Source of the DNA: Brasenia schreberi | Taxonomy: Eukaryota > Streptophyta > Magnoliopsida > Nymphaeales > Cabombaceae | Assembly: GCA_036023115.1 (NCBI GenBank) | Contig: JAYKKT010000091.1 | Span: 28,524,001 to 28,588,000 of the forward strand | Reading direction: 5' to 3' | Length of the DNA: 64,000 nucleotides | In this document: positions 47,150 to 59,164 of the stretch, in pieces | Layout: every line of letters starts with the position of its first letter | How positions within the stretch are numbered: the first letter of the stretch is position 1 | The notes under the pieces: generated by a model | Databases searched by the model: none | The model's input: only the letters and a program-made list of their open reading frames with translations | Told to the model about the DNA's origin: nothing | Position numbers and translations under genes: made by a program

Positions 47150-48250
47150 GGTTACGAAAGGTTATAATCAAGCCTATGGCTTAGACCATACACAAACTTT
47201 TACACCCGTTGCAAAAATGATTACCATAAGGATCATTAGTAGTATAACCACTAATAAATGGTGGAACTTTAGTAATTGGATATTAAAAATGCATTTCTCT
47301 AAGAGCATCTAAAATGAAGAAATTTAAATGGATTTACCACTTGGCTCTTATGATAGATATATGGATCGGGTAGGATTTACAAACTATATATGGTATAAAA
47401 CAATATCCCATAAAATGATTTGAATGTTTCAAGGATGGTGTTACCAGCCTTAGATTTGAATGTTTCAAGGAAAGGCAAAGGTATTTGCATCTTGGTTGTG
47501 TATATAGATGACATCATCATACCAAGAGAATGATAATGAAATTAATGAGTTAAAAAGCCAACTAAACTTATTTAATATGAAAGATCTCGAACCTCTCCAT
47601 TATTTTCTAAGAATTGAAACACTAAGAAACTCAAGGAGCATATTCCTAGCTCAAAGAAAATATACCTTGAATCTACTAAAGGACACTCACATGTTAGTGT
47701 AAACCAGCAAGTGTGTTCATGAATAGCAACTCAAAATTGAGTGCCTATATTGATGAACGGATGCAAAAAGCTTGTGGGATGACTTATATACTTACGATCA
47801 CAAGTCCGGATATCTCATATATTGTAAGTATGGTAAGTCAATTTATGCATTGTTCTACCAGCTCTCATATGAATGCTATGAGACAAATTTTGAGGTACTT
47901 AAAACACACTCACTATTATATAATAGCTCATGATCATCTAAATGTGAAGGTATATACATATGTTGATTGAGCAAAGTTTGTTGATGATAGGAGGTCTACC
48001 TCAGGATAACTAACTATAGTAGAAGGTAACATAGTCTCCTCGAAGAGTAAAAAATAATATGTAGTGATAAGATCATCGACTGAAGCTAAATACAAGGCGA
48101 CTGCCCTTGGAACCTATGAGACAATCGGACTAAAATCCCTACTACAAGAACTTGATACACATACCAAAGAGTCAATCTTATTTTACTATGACAATCAAGT
48201 TGTCATTCAAATATATATCATGAGAGAACCAAACACATTTAAATAGATTA
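47150..48250 (+). pseudogene. copia reverse transcriptase and RNase H
   Basis: RT starts near 47160 (YNQAYGLDHTQTFTPVAKM), with later parts at 47508-47702 (NLFNMKDLEPLHYFLRIE, the D-L-G-x-x-x-Y-F-L-G block) and 47713-47970 (SPDISYIVSMVSQFMHCS). RNase H is at 48064-48250 (SSTEAKYKATALGTYETIGL and FYYDNQVVIQI, the usual C-D-N-x-x-A). The YVDD-type active site falls in a broken stretch near 47500. Confidence 0.85.
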
Positions 48251-48417
48251 TCATTTCATCATAAATATAATAAAGCCAAAAATCATTCAAATGATATATG
48301 TACTATAAAAAAAACAATATGCAGCCTTCTTAACCAAATCCCTACAAAAGAGAAGACTTGAGAAACTCCTTAACAAATTGTAAACTCAAAGTATCTTCGT
48401 CTCAACTTGAAGGAGAG

Positions 48418-48671
48418 TGTTAGAATAGACGTTATTAAGTTTGATTGTTATGTTAAAGTGCTTTTAAAGATAATATGAGTCACTTATTAGGGGCATTATA
48501 GTCTTTTTCTTTTATGTATTGTAACGTATATAACCCTAGTGATCACTGACCACACTAAGAGAAAAAAGAAGAGAAGGCATCTAATTGCGCAAACATTGGT
48601 TGAGCCGATTTTCTCCATTGATCTCTGTAGCATTATCATTTCTTTTTGTTTGTCGTCTATTCAACGGTGAA
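48418..48671 (+). repeat. copia 3' LTR
   Basis: AAGGAGAG, a polypurine tract, is followed by TGTTAGAATAG at 48418, a common copia LTR start. The end is put at GGTGAACA (about 48673) because it ends in CA; this end is not confirmed by a partner LTR. Confidence 0.65.
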
Positions 48672-48674
48672 CAT

Positions 48675-49800
48675 GCCAAACTTAGTAAGGTTAGCTCGTC
48701 ATAATAGCAAATCAAGTGGATGCAACCAGAATTAAATTAGATCTCCTTACAATGTATTTGCACAAAGAAAACAAACACATTAGAGCATGCAGACATTTAT
48801 AATATAGTTTTTGCTGCATACGAAAAAAAAGTTACGAAAGGCAATACAATGAAATACTTTTCACATATAAAGTTGAATTACGATTTATCAGGATTTAGAT
48901 TTTGTAAATAACTATTCCAAACTTAATCAAAAACATATAAAAAAATAGTAGATGGTGAAAAGAATTTGTAATATGACTTAATTAGCTGAGAAATTATCAA
49001 TGAACAGGTCCAAGAAGAGCCCCAGATCCTTCAATCCTTGTAAACGATAACTGAAAGAAATTAAAAGAAGATGCATAACTTGTGTTGGTTCTTGGTTTCT
49101 AGTGATCTTTAAGTTTTACTGGATTTCAGAATTCTTGGTTTTTATTATTTTTATACGACTTTTCATCAACCAAATGAACAACAAATATAGAGTGTCATAC
49201 AAAATCGTACAGTATCAACACTCGTACTTTTTACCATGTAATAACATCAGAGTCCATGAAAGGCAGAAGCCAAATTCTTTCCGAACAAGATTCTAAACAT
49301 CTCTGCATATTGTCTCATAAAGTTTACCTTCTTAGTCTACAGAAAACTTTATCTATGTATGCCATACTCCTATAGTCCACAAGGTAACAAGGGTATGAAT
49401 AAAGGACAGGTCATCATAATAAATTCCTATTGCTAACAGCATACTGCAATCCAAGCAATTATCACCTAAATTTATCAACATGGGGGAAACCGCATATTTG
49501 CGGTTTGCGGTTCATTAACATCAGAAACAACTGGGGGAAATTAGTCATAAATTATCAAAAGACATATCCAAAACAATGACAAAGGTGCACCAATATAAAC
49601 AATGAAATTCAGAAAACAATTATCAATGAAATCTAGAAAACATTCTTGATCAATAGTAATTATATTAGTAAAGCATCACAGAAACAAGATAAATGCATTT
49701 TATATGTAACTGAGAGGTAAACCATATACACTTGACTACATCAAAAATGGAAAATGAAGTAAAGGAAGAGAAAAGAAGGAAAAACTAAGTCACACAGACA
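48675..49800. other. intergenic, nothing recognised
   Basis: No gene or clear transposon domain. Confidence 0.5.
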
Positions 49801-49814
49801 CTTCTAAGGGGTGG

Positions 49815-50475
49815 AGTGTCGACCCCGACACTGGTGCGACACCGACACCGTGTCGGTGCGGCATGTCCAAAAAAAAATTTTGCAAAAAAGAAAAATTTGC
49901 AAAAAAAAATTTTTTTTTTTTGTAACTCACGAATAAATGGGTCTGGATAATGAAGATTGATTTGTGTATTATGATGAAATTAGTAGTTTTTTACCATTTA
50001 TATGTTTTGCTTTAATATAAAGTTGTGTACTTACTATTATAGCTTTATACAATTTAAAGTTGTTTGAATGATTTTGGGTGCGAACAATTGGACTCCATAC
50101 TGTATGCCTTTGCACAGAATAATCTTTGTCACCAAATACATTACCAGGAACATTGCCAGATCAATAGAACAGAAGAGTATGACATCACTAGTGGATCCTA
50201 GCACAAATACTAGTATATGTTATATCCTACAAAAGATCTTGAAACTCTTTGAATCCATAACTTGGATATTTTGCAGCTCATAAAATCACTGTAAGTTTCA
50301 GATCATTATGAGGGAACTTGCTAATTGATACCTACGTGCATCCAAAATTAGCAAATACTAGTTGCATTATGATTGATTTATGTAGCTTGAATATTATATA
50401 TAATATATAATATTATATACCCTAGTCGTGTCGCCGCACCCAAAATTTTTGAAATTTGCCGTATCCCGCACCCGC
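49815..50475. mobile_element. hAT-like non-autonomous element with GTGTCG-rich ends
   Basis: The left part holds GACACCGACACCGTGTCGG and similar words. The right part holds GTCGTGTCGCCGCACCC and CCCGCACCCGCAC. GC-rich ends rich in short inverted words around an AT-rich, non-coding core fit a decayed hAT-like element, but exact ends and target duplication were not found. Confidence 0.45.
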
Positions 50476-52340
50476 ACAAGGAATGAAAGAATAAACAAGG
50501 AATGAAAAGAAAAGAAAGAAAAAAGAGGGAAAAGAAGAAAAAGAGAGGTCTAATCCATTAGAAAACCCGATATACAATTATAGCAAGACAAATAAGGAGA
50601 AATGTTCCACAAATAAAATATAGGCAATTATCAAATAAGTTTGCCAAACATTTAAAGAATAAACAAGGTGCCCCGTTGCCATTTAGTTTCAATGCTTCTT
50701 CAGCTTCTTTGTCCTCGCTCATAATAAAAAAACAAGGACTAGAATGTTTCTTCAGCCTCCTTAAATTCTGACCATTATTATGGTCGCTTCCTCTATTAAT
50801 TAGCTTTCCATCAAAATAGTAAAAAAGTAGGGAACTCAAATAATTTTGACAAACTGCATAAAGTTGCATTACTTAGTTAAAAACTAGCTTCCTGAGTATG
50901 GGAATTAGAGAAGCAAGACAGCATTTTAGTCTTCAGCATCTTTCTGAACTGACAAAGAAAAATACAATTCACAATTAAAACACAACATTCTATTGATACT
51001 GACAATCATAAATGTGTCCATGTCATAATAGCTTGATCACTCGCAGCAATACTACCTTGAACCTAACAATGATTTATGGAATTTTAGGCCACTAAGAATC
51101 ATGAATTCTTAAGCAGAAGCAAAATGCACCAAAACATTCACAAGTTTCAACAGTTTAGGTTCTTCAAAACCTAGTGGCAGTTCCCCAATCAAAGATATAA
51201 TTACCATAAGGTACTTATACATATAACCATGACAGCCTTCAAAAAAATAACATATCTGCCTACAGATCTCTATAGTTAAGATACACATTTGTTCGTAATG
51301 AGATAAAATCAAAATTAACAGACTTTGATTAAGCAACATCAAGACAATGTAGCAATATGACAAGCACAATGTGCTCTCTACATCAACATTCTACTATGAA
51401 AGGGAATATTTCTTGCAAAAAGGGTCGGAAAAATAGATTGCCTACTAAATTTCACTTGAAGAGAATAGATGAAGAGCAAAATAAATTCTTACAGTAATGG
51501 GAATCTTCCAACATCGGGTACCTTAAAGGTTGCGCTACAAATTCTGAAGTCCACCCATGAGTATCATTGACAAGAGAAGCACATGATTATAATTACGTGA
51601 AATGGAAAGCTATAGGACACTTGAAACTTAGCTAATGTAATGAAGTAGTTATCCAAAGGAATATCAACAGAAATCTTTCCAAGTTAAGGTTGGTAGATGC
51701 TGACGATCAGCAACGGTATATTGATGCCAAGAAATGTCTTGAACTGAGTAAGGCAACATCCCACAATTACACAAGAGAGGTGCAATAGAAGATGAATGTA
51801 AAAGAAAGTCAATAAATAAATTTGAGCTAAAGCTACCTTCTTCCCAATAAAGAAGATAAAGTTCCATCAATGAGCTACCTTTTTGCATGGCAATCCTTAC
51901 ACCATAATCAATTTCTACAACTGAGTTCCAAATCTTTTAAACAAGATAAAGATACGATAAGCAATAAGTGTACATTTCAACATCAGAAACACCAACAAGG
52001 TAGTTTCTCATGCGGTCCTAACATTTTGGATACGTAAACTTACTGAATATTTTTGCTAAAAGACTGACACATCAATAGAAGTTTCATTGAAAGTATTGGC
52101 TTCCTTTAGCAAAGATATCAAGTATCCTCTTACCAATTCATGTATTGTTCAAAGCAAAAACTCAAGTCCTAGACAAACATATGTACCATGTAGAACACAA
52201 ATTGAGATTTTATAACAAATCCTCTCAATTGTCCCAGATGTTCTTCCGAACCTAAAGCTATATTCACATCTTCACCAGAACCGAACAAGACAGATACAGT
52301 CCCTTATACACTCAGGATTACTACAAAATAAGCAAAATGA
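50476..52340. other. intergenic or 3' flank of the RING gene, nothing recognised
   Basis: AT-rich, no supported coding exon. Some of it may be 3' UTR of the RING gene, which ends at 52347. Confidence 0.45.
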
Positions 52341-52346
52341 AACTTT

Positions 52347-53715
52347 CTAAATTTTCATATGCACGCTGCAAGCGCGAGACAAGTGCATTACTGGTGGTGG
52401 TTCCTTTTCGTCCTCCTCTAAAGGCCCATACTGCTTCCTACAAGCAGGGCACCGTCCGTCCCCTTCGAGGATCCTCTTGTGGCAGAAGAAGCATAGCCGG
52501 AACCCACAGGAACACGGAAGGAAACTCGAGTCCGTAACGTCAAGATCTTCATAACAAATAGGGCAAGATGAAGGCTTCAACGAATTTGTTCCAACACTCC
52601 CCCAAATCGCAGATCCCCTGGAATGGTGTCTCTCCAAGAGAGTAGGGAAGCTCATCTGCTTAGAAAGGGTTGGTAATGAAGATGGCCGGAAAGCATCATC
52701 AGGACGCCATGCCCTACAAGTAGTGGTGCGTTCAATCCTGTTCTTCTCAAAACAGCTGGGGTTCCCCTTATATTCCGGTCTAAGAATACCCTGAGCCACG
52801 GCCTCAGACGAGAAGCATGCTGAATTTTTAAGTAAGTCGCCATTGGAAAGAGCGGAACCGGCGCCTATGCTATCAGATACAGAAGGTTCAATCGATTGCT
52901 TCTGTAAATCATCCATACCCAATGCGTCCGCAACCGCCTCCCAATCATCAAAACTGGCACTGTCGTCGTCGTCGCTCACGCTGGAGCTCCCAGAGAAACT
53001 GCCTCCAAAGCTGCTGCTGCTCGTGCCAGTCCGAACTGACCTCGAGCCTGAGTGCCCACTCTCACCTACACTTAACCCCGAAATATTTATCGAGGACTCG
53101 AAGTCGCTATCGTGCGACTCCCCATTCCTGTCTCCCACGGACCTTTCATCGGAATTTTCCGGTGATCGGCTTCTCTCTGTCGATGGAGATGAGCCCCCAC
53201 TCGCATCTTTCCTCCCCTTATCCTTAACTTTCCCAGAAAACCAAAGTCAAAATCAACTTTGAAGCAGAAGCCACAAGAAAAACAGAATAAAATCCTAATG
53301 GGAACACCTTGAGAAAGCCAACTTTGAAGCAGAAGCACAAGAAAAACAGAATAAAATTCTAATGGGAACACACCTTGAGAAAGCCATTGCCCCCGTCTAG
53401 CGTCGAGCTTGCACTGCTTCAGTTTCGCCGACCGATTCGTCTGAAATTCCATCAAATAAAACTAGTACATCACACCCAAAACCCTAGCACCATAACGTCC
53501 CCGAATCACAAATCAACCACAAACAGATCCCCCACCCAGGCCTAAAACCCTAACATTGCATAGAAACTAGTGCATACAGAGCGAAATTAAGAGAGGCATA
53601 CTCTCTTCTTCCTCCCAAGCTCCCGCGCTGCCGCCGTCGAGGCGCTATCATCCTGCGGCTTCGTTGCGGACGCTGCCTGCGTTTGCACTGCCACATCAAC
53701 AGGCTGCGGCGCCAT
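52347..53715 (-). CDS. NOT4-like C4C4 RING finger protein (three exons)
   Basis: The exons on the minus strand are 53602-53715, 53374-53440 and 52347-53227. Joined by GT/AG introns they give 353 residues. The start ATG (MAPQPVDVAVQ) is the first after a TATA box. Exons 1-2 give GRKKR-TNRSAKLKQCKLDARR, a basic segment well kept in plant homologues. The middle is serine-rich and acidic, with SASFDDWEAVADALG. The RING lies at about residues 282-323: C282, C285, C299, C301, C306, C309, C320, C323. It reads CPICYEDLD, then FLPCSCGFRLCFFCHKRI and GRCPACRK: eight cysteines and no histidine ligand, the C4C4 pattern of CCR4-NOT subunit 4. An E3 ubiquitin-ligase role is inferred from the RING only; no RRM as in true NOT4 is seen. 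The tail LSRACSVHMKI is family-like, arguing against a further intron. Intron 2 contains a copy of the exon 2 donor. Confidence 0.92.
53260..53395 (-). repeat. 66-bp tandem duplication spanning a 5' splice site
   Basis: The sequence TGGCTTTCTCAAGGTG with its downstream ATTAGAATTTTATTCTG occurs twice, the donors lying after 53374 and after 53308. The second unit reads CAAGGTGTTCCC against CAAGGTGTGTTCCC in the first. The copied piece includes the end of exon 2 and the start of intron 2. Confidence 0.93.
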
Positions 53716-53895
53716 TCTCACGATCTGGTGGACCATCGAGACCGTCAGAAAGTGAACACGCCGGTGAGGTTTCCGATCGGGGGAACGAAGAAGGGTAGGG
53801 GAATGGGAAACGAGACAGATACGGCCGATGGGACGCGCAAATATCGCAAACTCTTATTGCTCGCTCTATACCGCGCGCGTTGAGCACCCCGCTGG

Positions 53896-53903
53896 TATTT
53901 ATA
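53896..53903 (-). promoter_or_regulatory. TATA box of the RING gene
   Basis: TATAAATA on the minus strand, about 180 bp before the ATG at 53715. This allows a transcription start near 53868 and a 5' UTR of about 150 nt. The region between is GC-rich. Confidence 0.6.
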
Positions 53904-54489
53904 ATTTGTTTCTGGGCGAACAGTGAGCCGTCTCTGAGCCTCCCGATGCCGTAGGCAAGAGTTGATCGGACAATTCTCCTTGCTTCGGATAATGGTTTGG
54001 GAGAAGGTAGTATGTAAACCCGGGCGCGATTTTGAAGGACGAAATCAGGCTCTATCTTCGTAGTTTTGGGTTTGGATCTGTGAGGTTCATGGATCTTGGG
54101 CGTTCAAATCACTAGCGAGGGGTGAATAATGACGCCCAAAAATGAGTTTGGTGTATGTAATTTCTGAGCAAACACAGTGTTTGAACCCGTGCGAGGTTAA
54201 ATTCACAGAGTTTCAGCAGACGATTTTCATTCCCGGTTATTTTGAAATTCTCAACTTCTAAGAACCTGAATCTAAAATTGATTGTGGGATTGAAGAGATC
54301 CATCTTTCTGAGTTGGATCCTCAACCCCTAAGAACCTAATCCAAATCTGAAGAAACGTGTGGAATGAACCAAATGCCGCGTCAGTTTCATCGGTCCATGG
54401 AATTGGATTCTCACACCAAACTTCTCGCCCAAGTGCAAAAAAAGGTTCACATCAAAGATGGAATCCTTTTCTCGTGTAAATCTACCCAC

Positions 54490-54610
54490 AGGGTGCAGAA
54501 AGAGCAATATCTCACTCGGTCACGTCTTGGCCAACAAGTTGAAGGTCGTGAGTTCAATACCCAGGGCATGCTTCATCCTCTTTCCTCATCGTACCCGAAA
54601 AGAAAAAGAA
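54490..54610 (+). mobile_element. possible tRNA-derived SINE
   Basis: GGTCGTGAGTTCAATACCCA contains a close box B match (AGTTCAATACC, 54551-54561), with CTCACTCGGTCACG upstream as a possible A-box region. It ends near AGAAAAAGAAG. No target duplication established. Confidence 0.35.
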
Positions 54611-54719
54611 GACGTGTGTGTTTGTGCGTGTCCATGCTGGGAACCTGATCTTATTGATTTCGGGCAAGAAAATGGGTTTTGCTATAGGCTATCATCCTTG
54701 AAGAGCAAGACTCGGGAAT

Positions 54720-56280
54720 CAGGGTTTTAGTTGGGTTAGGCTTGTACTAAATCCAAACCATATTGAACTGTTTAAGGTCAAGGTTTTGTTACAAAATAGT
54801 AGATCAATTTAGCTTTCCAAGTCAAATTGGCATGATCCCACTAATATGGCAAGCCAGTGGTGGTTACGAAAATTCGAACCAAACCAGGATCATACATAAC
54901 CAAGTTACATTAGGCCCACAAATTTCATCATAACAAAGTTATGTTAGCTCACCTGGCCACGAATTCCACCTCTTCTTCACAAAAGCAAGAAACGACATGA
55001 CATGAAGACGAAATTTCCAACCCTAGCACATGCATCCAGCTTAGACCCAGGAGTATGTTGATGATCCCCGCTTATAGGGAAATCACAGTTCCATATTTAC
55101 TTGGCTTTTTTTTTTACTAACATGTGTGCTTGAACCCTGAAACTCAGATTTCAGTTTGCTTCCTCAATCAAAAATGTAGAAGACACCTTCATGGCTGAAT
55201 TTGTGATACACCTGACTAGTTAACAATTGAAGAATCATAAAACTCAAATTGAAGGAGAAAAAAGCTATATGACTGCCATCAGTAACGAATTTGGTTTAAC
55301 AAGTACGGTACGGGTGACTGCGTGTTGGAGAAAAACAGGCCGACCCTAAACAGTCCCTCTTTTTTCTTGGGTCAATTTGACAACCCTAACCCAAAACACG
55401 ATCGAATTATGGTCAACTAGACATGCCCCTGCCTTAACAAAATTTATTCAAAAAAAAACAAAAAGATTCAACTAAAGAGAAAAGTGAGAAAAATGTATTG
55501 GACAAGAAACTACGACCCCTCTTGGAGCAGTGATTGGACAACAACCAACGGCTGGTTGCTTCAGCCTCTTCAACCTCTGCACTAGACCTAGAACCAGCAA
55601 GCAGCACCGCTCTTACACTTTCTTTCTACCGTAGTGGCTAGGCAACCGAGCTCACTTCTGTCACTCTTCACTCAAGATCGGGATTCTCACTTGTCCTCAC
55701 TAACACTCACTCGGCTGGAAGGTAAGAGACTTGGCCAAGAAGATGGAGGCAGCTCACTCAAAACGTAGACATCTTATTACATTGGAAATGCATGGCATAG
55801 ATATGCTAAGCCCCAAACCCATGTAAGCCGATTACAGGAGAACCCTAGAAGGTTCTAGAACCCATGTCCAACTTGAGAAAATGGACCCCAAGTCTCCTAC
55901 CTGACCCGCATCACTCCAATCTGAAATGGTTCTCACTACATCAAGCAAATTGGATCCTTACAGGACCCAACGGTCCATATTAGGCCCTATTGTGCCGTCA
56001 AAGGATTTACAAGGACTCGAGCAAACCCATGCAAAGGTGACTGGACCTAACTCCGGCCCGAGGCCTTACAAGTACGCAACATAAGCGCTTATGAGAACAC
56101 TACATGACTCTAATGCATGTCAGTTGGCACATGTGAGTGATGCATGCACATGTATGCACTCTCTTGATGCCCGTACGGTTGGGGTAGAATCCCCTCCTCA
56201 TGCTACACTAGTACTCCATGAGGCATTCCTGTCAATCCTCCCCCAGTTCAACTAGTCTACATTTATACACCTCTCCCTAC
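54720..56280. other. intergenic, nothing recognised
   Basis: No coding or terminal-repeat evidence. The 55.9-56.2 kb part, rich in CCCA words, could be LTR sequence of the gypsy remnant to its right, but no partner copy is seen. Confidence 0.4.
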
Positions 56281-56699
56281 CACCACTTTGTGTACCTCGG
56301 GTGCCTCCAAACCCGAATCTTCACTAGGAATAACCTCACCTAGTCATGACCCCCACGGTCACACTAGCATGCCTCACCCAACAAGTTGGGTCACTCTTGA
56401 CCCTAAACAACTAGCGCTCTGCATGACTCTTGAGGAGGTTCTCCCTTGGTCGACCCCCCCTGTGCATCCGGTCCCTTCTTGAAACCTATAGTACCCCCTG
56501 TACCTTATCCCTGTCTGATGAGACCCCCTATAGTTAGTCCTCTTCTTCAGCCTAGTTATTTTCTTATCCATAGTGAGATAAAGAGTGGGCACACTATGGT
56601 GGTTGGGGCTTTGTTTGGGTCTACACACAACACAAACCCTGGCCAGTCCTCATGTATGATCATCAACCCTCAAAGGTGAGGTGCGAGTATGGCCGGGGT

Positions 56700-57960
56700 T
56701 ATTCGCATGAAATCACAGCCCAAAATCACTTGGAACTCCCTTTCAGTTGCCACCATCAAGTCAATTACCTCCAACCATCATCTAACCACCCGCTTTCAAT
56801 CTCTCACAACTCCCTCTACCAAGCTCACAGCGGCACTAACAAGCTTGAGCTTTTTTGTTGTTGGTGTTATCTTCAAACCCACACCATCTTGGCCACCTAG
56901 GACATCAATAAGGACTAGCTCCCCTCAAGTTTACTAAGGCTTGAAATACACATTGTCCAATCTGAACCTTCATGAAGCTAAGTGCTTGGTATGAATCCTC
57001 CATTTGTGTTGTTCTAAGGAGCTAGAACCATGTCACTTGAATCAAGCCATCATCTTGTGCATTAGAATCTTCTTTCTCCTACACCGGCTCCTCAACCTCC
57101 ATGGCAGCAAACTTTGCCTTCCTTTGGTAATTACTCATCAAGTGGGTCCTAATTCACTTGCAACCTTTTTACCGTGTGACTCACAGCTCGTGGAAAATCT
57201 TGGTTGGTCGCCTTAATATTGGACTCTTGCTTGCTCTCATTCCTTCTCACCTTCCCACGACCGCCTCTTGCACCACCAAAATCACTCCTCTTATTACTGA
57301 CCTAGCTCTCAATATCACTTATGCATTTGTGGTCTACAAATTTCTCTACAATAAAGAAGAATAGTTAGTATGAACTCAATGATGGTACTCAGGTTACTCC
57401 TCCACAGCTCCACTTGTGCCCATGACTTGAGCCGGTTCTCAAAGAAGAATAGTTGATCGATCTTTTCTATGTCAAGTGCATTCAATAGGAGCATGTTGAA
57501 CCTCTTCAATAGTGCTTGTATGCCGTAATTGGAGTAATGACTCTCTAGTTTTGTGGTTACAATTCATGAGCATGAATTGCATGCACATCTCAGTCTTGGA
57601 CTCCTCCTAAGTCGAGATCTCTACTTGTGTTAATGGCTGGAGCTCGTTCTCAAAGAAGAATAGTCGATCGGTCTTCCAATGTTCAACACATCTAATAGAA
57701 GCATGTTGAACATATCCACATAGTGCTCGTATGTCGTAACTGGAGTAACGATTCTATAGTTCTATGGTTTTAGTTCATGGGCATGAATTGCATGTACATC
57801 TTGGTCTTGGACTCCTCCCAAGTCAAGTTTGTCACCTTCCCCAACTCACAAGAAGTGGATATGTTCAACATGATAGCCATAGTCACCCTCTATATGTCTA
57901 ACACCTTCATGACCTTAATAGTGCTTTGGTCTCTACCACCTTCATAGTGTTTTGGTTCAG
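56700..57960 (-). pseudogene. retrotransposon gag remnant (gypsy-like), partly duplicated
   Basis: On the minus strand, LTWEESKTKMYMQFMPMN and, in the second copy, MCMQFMLMNCNHKTRESLLQ with LRHTS resemble the retrotrans_gag domain block T-W-x-x-F-x-x-x-F-x-x-x-F. Sequence such as LFFFENRL follows. The block is present twice with a period of about 211 bp (CAAAGAAGAATAG at 57440 and 57651). Stops are frequent. No RT was found nearby. Confidence 0.55.
57425..57830 (-). repeat. tandem duplication in the gag remnant, period about 211 bp
   Basis: TTCTCAAAGAAGAATAG, GGAGCATGTTGAAC/GAAGCATGTTGAAC and GGGCATGAATTGCATG-type blocks recur in the same order. The two copies differ by numerous substitutions, so it is older than the 45.5-kb duplication. 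Confidence 0.85.
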
Positions 57961-58019
57961 CCATTTTCAGTTTGTGGGTGGAACAAACCTATAAACACCT
58001 AAAGATAAAATCCTGAGGT

Positions 58020-58400
58020 TGATACAAATTGGATCAGATCCAAACATAAACCGAATCATATGAAAGCACAGATCGTATCAGATTCAAATACTAATACAAA
58101 TTGGATAACGGATTCAAATACTAATATAAATTATATCACATTCAAGTACAACCTAGAGCATATACAAGCACAAACCATATTAGATCCAAATACAAGATTT
58201 GAGTACAAACTAGAAAATATACAAGCATAAACCAGATCATATCCAAATACAAGATTCAAGTACAAACTCAAGTAGATACAAGCATAAATCGGATTAGATC
58301 TAATACAAGATCCAAACATAAACTGGATCAAATACAAGCACCAACTAGATCATATTCAAATACAAAATATAAATACAAATCAAATCGGATCCAAATATAA
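58020..58400. repeat. degenerate minisatellite
   Basis: Repeated words such as GATCCAAATACAAGATT, ATACAAGCATAAA and AGTACAAACTAGA recur every 30-70 bp. The repetition makes a minus-strand open frame (58131-58337) with a periodic sequence that I do not treat as a gene. Confidence 0.8.
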
Positions 58401-58799
58401 AGCCAAAATTTGAAAATATACTATATTCCAAGAAAGTAAGATATCTACAAAGCTACAAAGATTCACGTATCTGAAAAGCCCTTGAAAAGTTGCAAAGGTT
58501 CCTTACAAACCTACAAAAACAACAACCCCTACAACAAGTTAGCTAGTGTTTTGGTCTCTTACAAACAAGGATTCCCTACCAAGAATACCCAAGAAGAACA
58601 AAGAACAAGGAGAATGAAACAATCTAATCAAGGGAGATCGATAAATCCTTATGGAGCCCTTGTATAAAGATAGTGAAACTCGTCGATCTTAAGAAAATTG
58701 AAACCCCTTTGAGTCTCAATTTTTTAATTTGTTGTAAATCAATTCCTATTGTTATATACATAAATGAAGAATCTACTCAGTGTGAATGAGTATTTGCAT

Positions 58800-59160
58800 G
58801 CAAGTTATCAAGGGCAAAGACCTCTCTCTCACCCTTATCTCTTGTTGAATGTAAAGAGGCAGAGTCATCCATCTCTCTCCCTCCCCCCCCCCTCTCTCTC
58901 TTTGTATTGAAAGAGAGAATCATTCGCCTCTCACACACACACTCTTTCTCATACTCTCTCCCACACACACGTACAAATAGGACACACACCCTCCCCTCTC
59001 TCTTAGAACCCACATCCCTCTCTCTGCTCCAAGTAGAGAGCAAAAACTCACTTTCTTTGTCTCTCTCTGGTGCCTCACCACAACTCATTGTTGCCGCCAT
59101 CTCCCCATGCACTCTCTCACTCTACGCTAGTTTGAATCCCATAGGGTTCATTCTAAAACC
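58800..59160. repeat. CT-rich low-complexity stretch
   Basis: Alternating (CT)n, (CA)n and C-runs. It gives spurious open frames on both strands (58777-59112, 58907-59164). Confidence 0.8.
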
Positions 59161-59164
59161 CTAG

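Larger units (their letters stand above)
45121..48671 (+). mobile_element. Ty1/copia retrotransposon, decayed, with 3' LTR
   Basis: Plus-strand order: protease-like segment (about 45240-45300, ending KATHHMVG), GAG-pre-integrase (about 45610-45775, copied again to 46035), integrase (46060-46650), RT (about 47150-47970), RNase H (48064-48250), purine tract and LTR. PR-IN-RT-RH is the copia gene order. Many stops and frameshifts. The 5' LTR was not found. Confidence 0.87.

Noticed and set aside
52843..53262. Plus-strand 139-residue frame across the RING gene
   Set aside because: Serine/proline-rich antisense reading of exon 3; no domain and it crosses the splice acceptor.
58131..58337. 68-residue periodic frame
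   Set aside because: Generated by the minisatellite.
58777..59164. Overlapping frames of 111 and 85 residues
   Set aside because: Low-complexity CT/CA sequence.
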